Below, piece after piece: positions 9,623-16,810 of a DNA stretch of 64,000 bases (positions are counted from its first letter, which is position 1; each line of letters begins with the position of its first letter). The stretch spans positions 248,001 through 312,000 of the forward strand of contig CBDCBH010000003.1 in NCBI GenBank assembly GCA_965214235.1. Direction: 5' to 3'. The position numbers and the translations under genes are program-made. The notes beneath the pieces were generated by a model that saw nothing but the letters and a program-made list of their open reading frames with translations, made no database searches and was not told where the DNA came from. Source of the DNA: Ilyomonas sp965214235. GTDB lineage: Bacteria; Bacteroidota; Bacteroidia; Chitinophagales; Chitinophagaceae.

Positions 9623-10282
9623 TTAATTGGTTGAATGTGTAAAATTAGAGACCGAAAAACCGGCGTTTTTTTCATTTAATAATACGTTGATATCATCTTC
9701 TAATTGCTCTACATCTTTTTGTTTCAAACCATCGTAAATTTCGCCCCGCAAATTTCCATTTTTATCAACCAATGCTAAAAATTGCGTGTGCAAAAACTGG
9801 TCGTCAATGCTTACCACAGCGTTCTTCGGGTCATCTAACAAATAACTATTGCGGGCTTGCTTGTACAAGCTATCTTTTCGTCCGGTAAGAAAAATCCAGT
9901 TGTTAGTATCCACCTTCATTTTTTCAGCATACAGTTTCAGCTTTGCCGCCGAATCGGTTTCCGGATCGGACGTATGTGAAAGAATTAAAAAATCCGGATG
10001 GCTTTTAAATTTATCATACACCTTTTTTAAGTTACCGTTCAGGCGTGGGCAAATGCCTTTGCACGAAGTAAAAAAATAATTCACCACACACACTTTTCCC
10101 TGCATGTCTTTTTGTGTAAACACAGTGTTGTTTTGTGTGATAAAAGAAAACGGCTGCACCGAAGTGGAAAGCTGTGGCAGCTTGGTTTTCCAGTTGTCGG
10201 TTCCCCAAAAAACAAAAAGAAAAAAGAGGATGAAAAGACCAACCAAAAAACTGCCGTAAAAAATCAGTTTTCTTTTATTCAT
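9623..10282 (-). CDS. SCO1/SenC-family copper chaperone-like thioredoxin
   Basis: A 219-residue membrane-anchored protein with one N-terminal hydrophobic helix (about residues 7-27) and a thioredoxin-like domain. The CxxxC copper/redox site is C74-K-G-I-C78. A histidine in DQFLHTQFLALVD (about residue 165) is the likely third copper ligand. SCO proteins deliver copper to the CuA site of cytochrome c oxidase or act as periplasmic thiol reductases. It is the first gene of a two-gene unit with the Fur-family regulator, which suggests metal-dependent control. A weak -7-like box (TAATTTTG on the minus strand) lies at 10287-10294. Confidence 0.9.
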   Translation of the reverse strand: MNKRKLIFYGSFLVGLFILFFLFVFWGTDNWKTKLPQLSTSVQPFSFITQNNTVFTQKDMQGKVCVVNYFFTSCKGICPRLNGNLKKVYDKFKSHPDFLILSHTSDPETDSAAKLKLYAEKMKVDTNNWIFLTGRKDSLYKQARNSYLLDDPKNAVVSIDDQFLHTQFLALVDKNGNLRGEIYDGLKQKDVEQLEDDINVLLNEKNAGFSVSNFTHSTN

Positions 10283-10343
10283 CTTTCAAAATTACAACAA
10301 GAAAAATTTGCTTTTTTTAATCTAACATTCTCTTTTAATTTTT

Positions 10344-10358
10344 TGCAACATTGTTGCA
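10344..10358. promoter_or_regulatory. Perfect 7-1-7 palindrome, putative Fur/Zur-family operator
   Basis: TGCAACATTGTTGCA is a perfect 7-base inverted repeat around one central base, the geometry of Fur-family boxes. It sits between the divergent fur/SCO1 unit and the MerC gene and covers the TTG (10354-10356) of the MerC promoter, so a bound repressor would block RNA polymerase. Confidence 0.6.
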
Positions 10359-10383
10359 TTATCAAAATCGATTGTTACTTTTG
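10354..10383 (+). promoter_or_regulatory. Promoter of the MerC-domain gene
   Basis: TTG at 10354-10356, a 19-bp spacer and TACTTTTG at 10376-10383 match the Bacteroidota -33/-7 consensus (TTG, TAnnTTTG). The box ends 6 bp before the ATG at 10390, predicting a leaderless mRNA. Confidence 0.6.
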
Positions 10384-10389
10384 CTTTGT

Positions 10390-10782
10390 ATGCGTTTTAA
10401 AATTAATTGGGATGGGTTGGGCGTTACAGCTTCTCTTGCCTGCGCCATTCACTGCGCGTTGCTGCCTTTGTTTATAAGCAGTTTGCCATTTTTTGGAATT
10501 GAGTTACTGGATAACCCAACATTTGAAATTATAATGATTGGCATTGCGGCAGCTATTGGTTTTTACTCGTTGTTTCATGGTTATAAAAAGCATCATCGCC
10601 GTTTGCTGCCACTTTTAATTTTTATTATCGGAATTTTGTTTTTGTGCGCAAAACAAATATGGCACGAAAAACAATTATGGCTATTGCCGCCGGCTGTTGC
10701 TTTTATTGTAGCTGCGCATTATATAAATTATCAATCTTGCAGAAAAAAGGCTCATTGCCATACTGATGATTTTGATTGTTGA
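10390..10782 (+). CDS. MerC-domain integral membrane protein
   Basis: A 130-residue protein with four predicted membrane helices and the MerC-like signature ASLACAIHCALLPL, in which the two cysteines lie in the first helix. The C-terminus is Cys/His-rich (SCRKKAHCHTDDFDC), suiting metal binding. MerC was named for mercury uptake, but no merA, merR, merT or merP is present. Control by a Fur/Zur-like box points to transport of zinc or another nutrient or toxic metal. I choose the ATG at 10390 because the promoter lies directly upstream and because the preceding residues are not family-like. The stop overlaps the next gene's possible first ATG (TGATG). Confidence 0.8.
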   Translation: MRFKINWDGLGVTASLACAIHCALLPLFISSLPFFGIELLDNPTFEIIMIGIAAAIGFYSLFHGYKKHHRRLLPLLIFIIGILFLCAKQIWHEKQLWLLPPAVAFIVAAHYINYQSCRKKAHCHTDDFDC

Positions 10783-10793
10783 TGTTTTCTTTT

Positions 10794-11519
10794 ATGCCGA
10801 ATACTTATTTTCAATGTAAACAATTTGTTGTTCATCAGGATAAAACAGCAATGAAAGTTTGTACAGATTCTTGTTTGTTTGGTGCGTGGGTAGCCAATTA
10901 TTTGAGTGATAAAAACAAACCAGTCAAACACATTCTTGATATTGGCGCAGGCACAGGTTTGTTGAGTTTGATGCTGGCGCAAAAATGTTGTGAAGCCAGC
11001 ATTGATGCAGTTGAAGTAAACACTTTATCTGCGCAACAGGCAAGGAACAATTTTGCGGAATGTACATGGAAACAAAGATTGCATGTTATTGAAGGCGATG
11101 TGCAGGAATGCAAGCCTCAACACAAGTATGATTTTATTATTTGTAACCCGCCTTTTTATGAGAATGATTTATTGGGTGAAGATGAATTGAAGAACATTGC
11201 GCATCATAACGCCGGCTTGACTTTGCGTGAATTGATGACCGCTATAAAAACATTGTTACATGATGAAGGAAGCTTTGCTATTTTGCTGCCTTACCACCGT
11301 ACAAAAGAATGCGAAATGCTGGCAAACGAAAAGGGTTATTGTTTGCTTCAGCAAACAAGTGTAAAACAAACACCGAAGCATTCGTTTTTCAGAAGCCTGA
11401 ATCTTTTTTCAAAACGAAAGCAACCGCTTATGCAAAACGAAATTTGCATAAAAGATGCAAATGAAAACTACACGAGCGATTTTGCTTTTTTATTGAAAGA
11501 TTATTATTTGCATTTATAA
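10794..11519 (+). CDS. tRNA1(Val) A37 N6-methyltransferase, TrmN6/YfiC-like
   Basis: A SAM-dependent methyltransferase of the TrmN6 family, which modifies A37 of tRNA1-Val. The protein shows the SAM-binding loop ILDIGAGTGLLSLMLA and the N6-adenine catalytic motif NPPFYEND, followed by the LTLRELM and AILLPYHRTKECEML segments. The start at 10794 (MPNTYFQCKQF) aligns with the usual family N-terminus. An alternative ATG at 10782 overlaps the merC stop by one base, so coupling to merC translation is likely. Length (241 residues) is normal. Confidence 0.88.
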   Translation: MPNTYFQCKQFVVHQDKTAMKVCTDSCLFGAWVANYLSDKNKPVKHILDIGAGTGLLSLMLAQKCCEASIDAVEVNTLSAQQARNNFAECTWKQRLHVIEGDVQECKPQHKYDFIICNPPFYENDLLGEDELKNIAHHNAGLTLRELMTAIKTLLHDEGSFAILLPYHRTKECEMLANEKGYCLLQQTSVKQTPKHSFFRSLNLFSKRKQPLMQNEICIKDANENYTSDFAFLLKDYYLHL

Positions 11520-11529
11520 ATGCTATGAT

Positions 11530-12726
11530 TTATTGAGCTGCATATTTTTGCAAGTAACTGTATCGTTCTGTAAGTTTTCCTTTCTCTAAAATAGTGGCAC
11601 GTTGTATAATTTCGCTGTTACCGTTTATCAAATCGTGCAGCACATATTTTATTAGTTGATCGCCAAAATAATCGCTGGCATCGCAAGGCAATTCGTTGGG
11701 CAAATTGCCAACCGCCATTACATCAATACTTTCATTTGCAAAGGGCTTTGTTTTTACAAGGTTTTTTTTATCAACGCCGTAAATCGGTTCCGCCATGGTT
11801 CCATCACCTAAATTACAGGGAATGCTGCCCTGCGCATCATCGGTAATATCGGCAATTGTTTGTATCCTGAAATCCTTATGCAATAAGGCTTCCTGCTCAA
11901 ACAGTCGGGGCATGGTTACATCCCAGTAAATTCCATTGATGAGAACATCTGTTTGCGAACAATAAGTTTGAAATAAACATTCATATTCCTCTGCGTTCAA
12001 ATGAAAATCTTCACGGCTGTAAGTACGTTTATCTTTATGTGTGTATAAGTCGGCGCCTTGTAAATGCACGTACACAGGATAAGCAAATTGTTTCGCTGCA
12101 TACTCTTCTGCATCCACTTCCTGAATGTCCATTAAATTCATCACTTCCAGCACGCCATGCGCCACTCTCCCACTGCCGGTAACAGCTATTTTTATATTCG
12201 GTAATTTTAAACCAAAATAACTGCGAATTAACTGCCTGTAATCGGTACTTTGGTAAACACGCGGCAACAAGTACGCGCCCGTGCGAATGCCATACGCCAT
12301 CATGCCGTTGTGCGCGCCAACCACGCCTGCAAAAAAACCAAAACCAATAATGCGCTGACCATCTTCATGCTCCAAACATTCATAATCAATCAGCGTAATG
12401 CGCTTGTCAATCATGGCGTGCATCATCTTTTGATTTTGCGGCTGTTCTTTTTTTGTATGCGAAAAAAAAAGGTAAGTTTTGTTTTCTATCAATTCATTCA
12501 CAGGCACTTCTTTTATTCCTAACAGCGCATCGCAACCTTCCAAATTTTCCGAAACAATTGCGCCAGCCTTTTGATATAATTCATCGGTAAAACAACGCTT
12601 TTGCGAAGGTTGAACAATGATGCGGCAATTGTAGTTTTTTAGCAGCCACTGGCAATGCGAAGGCGTAAACGCAACACGATTGTCGCCAGGTATTTTCCCT
12701 TCTCTTAGTATTCCAATAGCAAACAT
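11530..12726 (-). CDS. Alanine dehydrogenase/saccharopine reductase-like NAD(P)-dependent oxidoreductase
   Basis: A 398-residue protein with an AlaDh/PNT N-terminal-type domain (FAIGILREGKIPGDNRVAFT), a glycine motif FGFFAGVVGAHNGMMAYG and a Rossmann segment KIAVTGSGRVAHGVLEVM. The layout resembles the lysine-ketoglutarate reductase half of the bifunctional LKR/SDH enzymes and the LOR/SDH-like proteins common in Bacteroidota. No lysine-catabolism neighbour is present, so the substrate is unassigned. I use the ATG at 12724-12726 because the 23 upstream residues (MKVEYVLLRG...) do not fit the family, which normally starts directly with the IGILREGK strand. Confidence 0.75.
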   Translation of the reverse strand: MFAIGILREGKIPGDNRVAFTPSHCQWLLKNYNCRIIVQPSQKRCFTDELYQKAGAIVSENLEGCDALLGIKEVPVNELIENKTYLFFSHTKKEQPQNQKMMHAMIDKRITLIDYECLEHEDGQRIIGFGFFAGVVGAHNGMMAYGIRTGAYLLPRVYQSTDYRQLIRSYFGLKLPNIKIAVTGSGRVAHGVLEVMNLMDIQEVDAEEYAAKQFAYPVYVHLQGADLYTHKDKRTYSREDFHLNAEEYECLFQTYCSQTDVLINGIYWDVTMPRLFEQEALLHKDFRIQTIADITDDAQGSIPCNLGDGTMAEPIYGVDKKNLVKTKPFANESIDVMAVGNLPNELPCDASDYFGDQLIKYVLHDLINGNSEIIQRATILEKGKLTERYSYLQKYAAQ

Positions 12727-12804
12727 TCCGTTGTTTTGGAAGCAAGATAATCGTTTCAAAAAATAACCTCTCAGTAATACGTATTCTACCTTCAAACTTT
12801 AGTA

Positions 12805-12834
12805 TTGTATTTGTTCTGCTGCGCAATAGCTTTG
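12805..12834 (+). promoter_or_regulatory. Promoter of hscB
   Basis: TTG at 12805-12807, a 19-bp spacer and TAGCTTTG at 12827-12834 match the Bacteroidota promoter consensus. The box ends 7 bp before the ATG at 12842, again predicting a leaderless transcript. Confidence 0.6.
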
Positions 12835-12841
12835 CATAGTG

Positions 12842-13351
12842 ATGAATTATTTTGAACTGTTTGAAATACCGGTTTCGCTTCTGCCGGATGAAAAAATGGT
12901 AAAGCGAAAGTTTTATGAGTTAAGCCGTAAGTATCATCCTGATTTTTATACAAACACTTCTCAAACTGAACAGGCGCAGGCATTGGAGACATCTTCGGCA
13001 ATAAACAAAGCTTATAAAATTTTTCAGAACAGAGATGAAACCATTAAATATGTATTGCAACAAAAGGGTTTTTTAATTGAAGAGGAAAAATACAAGTTGC
13101 CGCCCCATTTTTTAATGGAAATGCTGGAATTAAACGAGCAATTAACGGATGCTAAAATGGAAGAAGATGAAGCAGCGGCGAAAGCCGTTCATCAACAAAT
13201 AAAAAATAAAGAAACAGAAATTTATGAACCTGTTAAAAACAGTATTGAATATTATAAAGAAGGTGCTACTACCGAAGAAGAGTTGCTGCAAGTGAAGGAT
13301 TATTATTACAAGAAAAAATACCTCACACGTATTTTGGCAGGTATGCGTTGA
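12842..13351 (+). CDS. hscB: Fe-S cluster assembly co-chaperone HscB (Hsc20)
   Basis: This J-domain co-chaperone brings the Fe-S scaffold IscU to its Hsp70 partner and stimulates ATP hydrolysis. The 169-residue protein starts MNYFELFEIPVSLLPDE, has the invariant HPD at residues 32-34 inside RKYHPDFY, and the C-terminal HSCB oligomerisation domain with FLMEMLELNEQL. The ATG at 12842 is preferred to the overlapping GTG at 12839. No isc genes are adjacent, although a cysteine desulfurase gene stands far away at 54449. Confidence 0.92.
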   Translation: MNYFELFEIPVSLLPDEKMVKRKFYELSRKYHPDFYTNTSQTEQAQALETSSAINKAYKIFQNRDETIKYVLQQKGFLIEEEKYKLPPHFLMEMLELNEQLTDAKMEEDEAAAKAVHQQIKNKETEIYEPVKNSIEYYKEGATTEEELLQVKDYYYKKKYLTRILAGMR

Positions 13352-13384
13352 TGGCTTAATATTGCAGCCCTTTAAAAAAAGTAT

Positions 13385-13468
13385 GCCCGGATGGCGGAAT
13401 TGGTAGACGCGCCAGACTCAAAATCTGGTTTTCGCAAGGAAGTGCAGGTTCGATTCCTGTTCCGGGCA
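13385..13468 (+). tRNA. tRNA-Leu (anticodon CAA)
   Basis: A cloverleaf with a long variable arm. The acceptor pair is GCCCGGA with TCCGGGC (13461-13467), the anticodon stem is CCAGA/TCTGG around CTCAAAA, and the T arm carries GGTTCGATTCC. The anticodon CAA reads the UUG leucine codon. CCA is not encoded. Confidence 0.96.
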
Positions 13469-13486
13469 CCGAATAATTAATGTTTT

Positions 13487-13515
13487 AAAAGACTTGCGAT
13501 TGCAAGTCTTTTTTA
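13487..13515 (+). terminator. Rho-independent terminator of tRNA-Leu
   Basis: Perfect 11-bp stem AAAAGACTTGC (13487-13497) with GCAAGTCTTTT (13502-13512), loop GATT, and a following T run. Confidence 0.85.
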
Positions 13516-13589
13516 TTTGCAAATAAGCTTTAATTTGAGATTTGAAACAACCGTGTATTAGCCCATTAAAAGACTGGAAATATTTTAGT

Positions 13590-13613
13590 AACAGATTGCA
13601 TTATTGATCTGTT
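13590..13613. promoter_or_regulatory. Inverted repeat upstream of the ABM gene
   Basis: AACAGAT at 13590-13596 is repeated inverted as ATCTGTT at 13607-13613 with a 10-bp spacer, about 60 bp before the monooxygenase-like gene. It could be an operator for a dimeric repressor, but no regulator gene is adjacent. Confidence 0.3.
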
Positions 13614-13674
13614 GCTAATCATAACGGTCAGTCTCCTAATGAATACAGATTATTGAATTGATAATAAAAGAAAA

Positions 13675-14073
13675 ATGAAAAAGAAAACTAACTTGCTGAC
13701 CTTCATTCTTACGTTAGCTATGCTTACATTTTTTGGTTATAGTAATGCTCATAGCCAGGAGAAAAAACAAATTGTGCGGCTGGCAAAGCTGATTATTGAT
13801 TCAACACAGCTGGAAAACTATAAAGCATTGTTGAAGGAAGGTGTTGAAACTGCGACACGCGTTGAGCCAGGTGTACTTACCTTATATGCCGTATCAGAAA
13901 AAGAACATCCTACCCACTTTACCATTTTAGAAATCTATGCTGATTCAAACGCTTATAAAGCTCATTTGCAAACGCCTCATTTTATTAAATACAAAACGGC
14001 TACAAAAAATATGGTGAAATCTCTTGAACTTGTTGAGACTGTTCCCCTCGTGCCCGGAATGAAGATAAAATGA
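13675..14073 (+). CDS. Exported antibiotic biosynthesis monooxygenase (ABM) domain protein
   Basis: A 132-residue protein with a signal peptide (MKKKTNLLTFILTLAMLTFF, cleavage near ...NAHSQ) and one ABM ferredoxin-like domain (VRLAKLIIDSTQLENYKALL to the C-terminus, with EPGVLTLYAVSE and the HLQTPHFIKY motif typical of YgiN/quinol monooxygenase-like proteins). Such proteins act as dimers on quinols or haem. An exported form is fairly common in Bacteroidota, usually next to oxidoreductases, and here it precedes the remains of an aldo/keto reductase. Confidence 0.85.
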   Translation: MKKKTNLLTFILTLAMLTFFGYSNAHSQEKKQIVRLAKLIIDSTQLENYKALLKEGVETATRVEPGVLTLYAVSEKEHPTHFTILEIYADSNAYKAHLQTPHFIKYKTATKNMVKSLELVETVPLVPGMKIK

Positions 14074-14134
14074 TGTAAAATGTTTACTTGCAAAATTGAC
14101 TATTACAGTAAATAGAATAATGTAAAAACAAACT

Positions 14135-14358
14135 ATGCAAAAACGTAAATTAGGAAACAGCGGTCTTGAAGTGTCAGCCATCGGGCTTGTGTGTATGGGA
14201 ATGACTTTTTCTTGTGTGCCATTTCGCTGAAAATAATGGTGCTGCATCTATTGAATTAACGGCTGCAGATCTCGAAAAAAATTGAAATCGCTTCTCAACA
14301 AATAGAGATAACAGGCACCCGTTATACCGAAGCAATGGAAAAATCAACGGGACTATAA
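14135..14358 (+). pseudogene. Aldo/keto reductase pseudogene: N- and C-terminal ends joined, middle deleted
   Basis: The ATG at 14135 opens the typical AKR N-terminus QKRKLGNSGLEVSAIGLVC followed by MGMTFSC, then stops at 14230. Directly after it comes the typical AKR C-terminus, read as NNGAASIELTAADLEK and, after a one-base shift at 14278-14284, IEIASQQIEITGTRYTEAM ending EKSTGL. About 250 residues of the middle, including the catalytic Asp/Tyr/Lys/His, are absent. Family members are about 330 residues. The gene is therefore a deletion remnant with an added frameshift. A further AKR fragment is at 14898-14972. Confidence 0.8.
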
Positions 14359-14469
14359 TTGATTGAAACGAATGAGTTAACGCTCTTCATTAAGTTCTTA
14401 CGGTATATGGAATTTTATCGGAAAATAGGTTCGGAAAAATGCAAGTAAAAACAAATCAAATTCTAAATC

Positions 14470-14880
14470 ATGACTACATCAAACAATCCAACCGCCATTT
14501 TTTCAAAAGGAGATAAAGCGCCTGCTGATTATTTTACCGGCACAGCATGGGTAAAAATGTTAGTGCCAAAACATGATATTTTTAATTGCCAGATAGGCAA
14601 TGTAGTATTTGAACCGGCTGCAAGGAACAACTGGCATAAACATGCCGGAGGGCAAATTTTAATTGTTACGGATGGCATTGGTTATTATCAGGAAAAAGGC
14701 AAGCCCATACAATTACTTCATAAAGGAGATGTAGTTAAAATTGCACCCGATGTGGTGCATTGGCATGGTGCTTCGCCTGACAGAGAGTTAACCCATATTG
14801 CTATCAACACAAACACAGATAAAGGTATAGTGGAATGGTTGAATAGAGTAACAGATGAAGAGTATAACGGTTTTGCATAA
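14470..14880 (+). CDS. Cupin-domain protein
   Basis: A 136-residue single-cupin protein. The barrel contains NNWHKHAGGQILIVTDGIG (metal-binding His pair) and the second cupin motif GDVVKIAPDVVHWHGASP. It resembles the YhhW/RmlC-like small cupins encoded beside carboxymuconolactone decarboxylase and AKR genes in Bacteroidota. Here its likely partners are pseudogenes, so it may be a survivor of a decayed operon. The substrate cannot be predicted. Confidence 0.85.
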   Translation: MTTSNNPTAIFSKGDKAPADYFTGTAWVKMLVPKHDIFNCQIGNVVFEPAARNNWHKHAGGQILIVTDGIGYYQEKGKPIQLLHKGDVVKIAPDVVHWHGASPDRELTHIAINTNTDKGIVEWLNRVTDEEYNGFA

Positions 14881-14897
14881 AATCAGGCAACGGAACT

Positions 14898-14972
14898 TTG
14901 TTTGCCGGAACAGTAACAGATGTAAGTAAAGATGGCAAAGTAAAATACTTTGGTCTTTCAGAAGTTGGCGCC
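14898..14972 (+). pseudogene. Internal fragment of an aldo/keto reductase gene
   Basis: The reading frame at 14904-14972 gives GTVTDVSKDGKVKYFGLSE and then VGA, which matches the central AKR segment (VxxLVKEGKVKYFGLSEA). The sequence before and after is not AKR-like. It is a remnant, perhaps of the same gene as 14135-14358 or of a second copy. Confidence 0.6.
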
Positions 14973-15125
14973 AACCATTCATCGAACGGGTTGAACGCCC
15001 GCAATAAGCAAAAGTCAATGATATATTTTATGGTTCTAAGCGGTATGCAATCAAAAACAAAGAATAGATGTTTTTATTTACCAATTAGTCTTTCGCCGGT
15101 TTGCTAATTTCAGATAACTATCATG

Positions 15126-15144
15126 GTTTGTTTTTACTTCATTT
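15126..15144 (+). repeat. Dispersed motif, type A (19 of 20)
   Basis: GTTTGTTTTTACTTCATTT, differing from the 20-nt consensus only at the last base, in the gap between the cupin region and DUF3570. Confidence 0.7.
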
Positions 15145-15234
15145 ATAAAAACAAGGTTGTAAAAATAGAATACGGTCTTTTACTGTTATTGAATTTACCA
15201 ATCGGTTGTTTGAGAAGACCTGATACCGTTACAA

Positions 15235-15264
15235 AAAAGCCTGTCAATTAGTTTACAGGCTTTT
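15235..15264 (-). terminator. Terminator of the DUF3570 operon
   Basis: Arms AAAAGCCTGT (15235-15244) and ACAGGCTTTT (15255-15264) form a 10-bp stem. On the minus strand it is followed by a T run, 20 bp beyond the DUF3570 stop. Confidence 0.75.
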
Positions 15265-15284
15265 GTTTTATTCTTCAATAACTA

Positions 15285-16547
15285 CTACTTAAACTTCAAA
15301 TTAATGCCAATGTTATTGGCTTGTAACCCTGTTGTTTGCAGGTAATGTCCGTAGCGAATTTCCAATGTATTGAAATACGGAATATTGAACACACCGTTCT
15401 TTGGAGTGATCTTTACATTCACGCCAAAGTACTGCGAATTAAAAGCTGAATAATCGTAATTGCTGGAATAATAAGCATCAGTAGTAAGATGCTCTTTATA
15501 AGCCGCAAAATAGGGTGAAGCCGATTGAACATAATACCTGTAAAAAGGACTGATGGAAAAGAAAGGAGACACCTTGTAAGGCACTTCCAAACTTGCCGTA
15601 TGTGCGTTGATGTTCCAGCTATCGGTATAATAGCGGTAATAAGCACGCACTATTATTTTATCTCCTAAAAAGTAATTCAACCGTATGCCAAGCGGCAGTT
15701 TATACCTTGTACCCGGCAGATGCTCAATTTTTGCAGAATCCTGATTTTTAAAATAAACGCGGTAAAAAGGAAGGCTTAAATAACCGTCCTGCGCAACACC
15801 ATCAGCAATAAATGCCAACTGAATATTTTTATTGATGACCTGCGTTATACTAAGCGAACCCGCAAATGTATTTCTGGCTGATGCGGGAATGTGCGCTTTG
15901 TGATATTCGGTGCCGCCGCCCGAAGAAATAATGTTGCCGCTGGCAGTGGTGTAAGTAGTGATAGTTCCTGTTGTAACTGTTGTTTTGGGTACGAGTTCGG
16001 AAGGTTCAATAAGGGTTACCTTATCAAAATATGCCTGTCCTTTAAAAGAAATTTCGGTGTTTTTATTTTTAGATGTTTTACCAAGTAAAAAATTTACACT
16101 TCTCGATTGATAATTGTATTCGCTTGATATAGCGGCACCTAAGCCAAAAGTATAGCCGTTATTGTTTTCAACCTGCCAGTTGATAGATGGATAAACCCTT
16201 GTACCGCCAGCCTTGGAAGCGCCTGTTATAGAAACATATTTTTGAGAAGCCGCTGTGTGATGGTCAACACCCAGTTCTGCATTCCAGGTATATTTATTAT
16301 TAACGCCATCCCATTTTACAAACTGAAGATCGATGATGTTGGCAACATCGTTCAATTTTTGTGTTCCAATGCCGCCGGTAACGGCTGAATGATCGCCGGT
16401 TTGGTTATAGTAACCCGTTACCAGGTTGGCTTCATCCAGCTTCAGTTTTTTACTTTTATAGCCTGATGTATCCGCTACGGTAGATTGCGAAAACGCAGAC
16501 AACACCATGCAATACATCCCGATTGCAAACAGACTCAGTTTTTTCAT
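15285..16547 (-). CDS. DUF3570 outer-membrane protein
   Basis: A 420-residue protein with a signal peptide (MKKLSLFAIGMYCMVLSAFS, cleavage before QSTVA) and a body of alternating amphipathic strands ending in the aromatic-rich YGHYLQTTGLQANNIGINLKF, which suggests an outer-membrane beta barrel. DUF3570 is a family of unknown function that repeatedly occurs with DUF4266, ApbE and thioredoxin genes, as here. It is the last gene of that block, 34 bp after the lipoprotein. A TGAS tetrapeptide lies at residues 108-111 (VSITGASKAGGTR). That resembles the [ST]GA[ST] flavinylation motif of ApbE substrates, but a target role is only a hypothesis. Confidence 0.85.
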   Translation of the reverse strand: MKKLSLFAIGMYCMVLSAFSQSTVADTSGYKSKKLKLDEANLVTGYYNQTGDHSAVTGGIGTQKLNDVANIIDLQFVKWDGVNNKYTWNAELGVDHHTAASQKYVSITGASKAGGTRVYPSINWQVENNNGYTFGLGAAISSEYNYQSRSVNFLLGKTSKNKNTEISFKGQAYFDKVTLIEPSELVPKTTVTTGTITTYTTASGNIISSGGGTEYHKAHIPASARNTFAGSLSITQVINKNIQLAFIADGVAQDGYLSLPFYRVYFKNQDSAKIEHLPGTRYKLPLGIRLNYFLGDKIIVRAYYRYYTDSWNINAHTASLEVPYKVSPFFSISPFYRYYVQSASPYFAAYKEHLTTDAYYSSNYDYSAFNSQYFGVNVKITPKNGVFNIPYFNTLEIRYGHYLQTTGLQANNIGINLKFK

Positions 16548-16581
16548 TTTATTTCTTTACTAAACAGTTATTTTGTATTTA

Positions 16582-16800
16582 TTAATTGCAGCCACAGCCG
16601 CCGCCTACTTTGCCGCCATTGGCACCGCTGGCGCCTTCGCGGTAACTTTGAAAATTGCTTTCCGGCTTTTCCACTTTTCTTGATCCGAGCATCATTTCAG
16701 AATCGTTCAGTTTGTTTTTCTGGTATTCTTTCACCGTGGTGCAGCTTGTTGCAAAACAGAGTAAAAGAAAAGCAGGCGGTACAAGTTTTATTTTTTTCAT
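16582..16800 (-). CDS. DUF4266 lipoprotein with Gly/Cys-rich C-terminus
   Basis: A 72-residue lipoprotein: signal peptide with lipobox FATSC (mature Cys20), a short conserved region TVKEYQKNKLNDSEMMLGSR, and a tail FQSYREGASGANGGKV followed by GGGCGCN. The terminal Gly-Cys-Gly-Cys-Asn is a DUF4266 hallmark. It is placed between ApbE and DUF3570 (10 bp after ApbE). I start at the second methionine block (MKKIKLVPP) because it gives a normal lipoprotein signal, whereas the longer ORF overlaps apbE. The two tail cysteines could bind metal, form a disulfide handled by the upstream thioredoxin, or be modified. The function is unknown. Confidence 0.82.
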   Translation of the reverse strand: MKKIKLVPPAFLLLCFATSCTTVKEYQKNKLNDSEMMLGSRKVEKPESNFQSYREGASGANGGKVGGGCGCN

Positions 16801-16810
16801 GATTGCGTTT

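Noticed and set aside
10390..10782. MerC gene as part of a mercury-resistance operon
   Set aside because: No merA, merR, merT or merP is present, and the gene is preceded by a Fur-type box. A metal-homeostasis role is more likely.
14898..15107. A real 69-residue gene
   Set aside because: Only its middle 25 residues resemble a protein family (AKR); the rest is unrelated, and it lacks an ATG.
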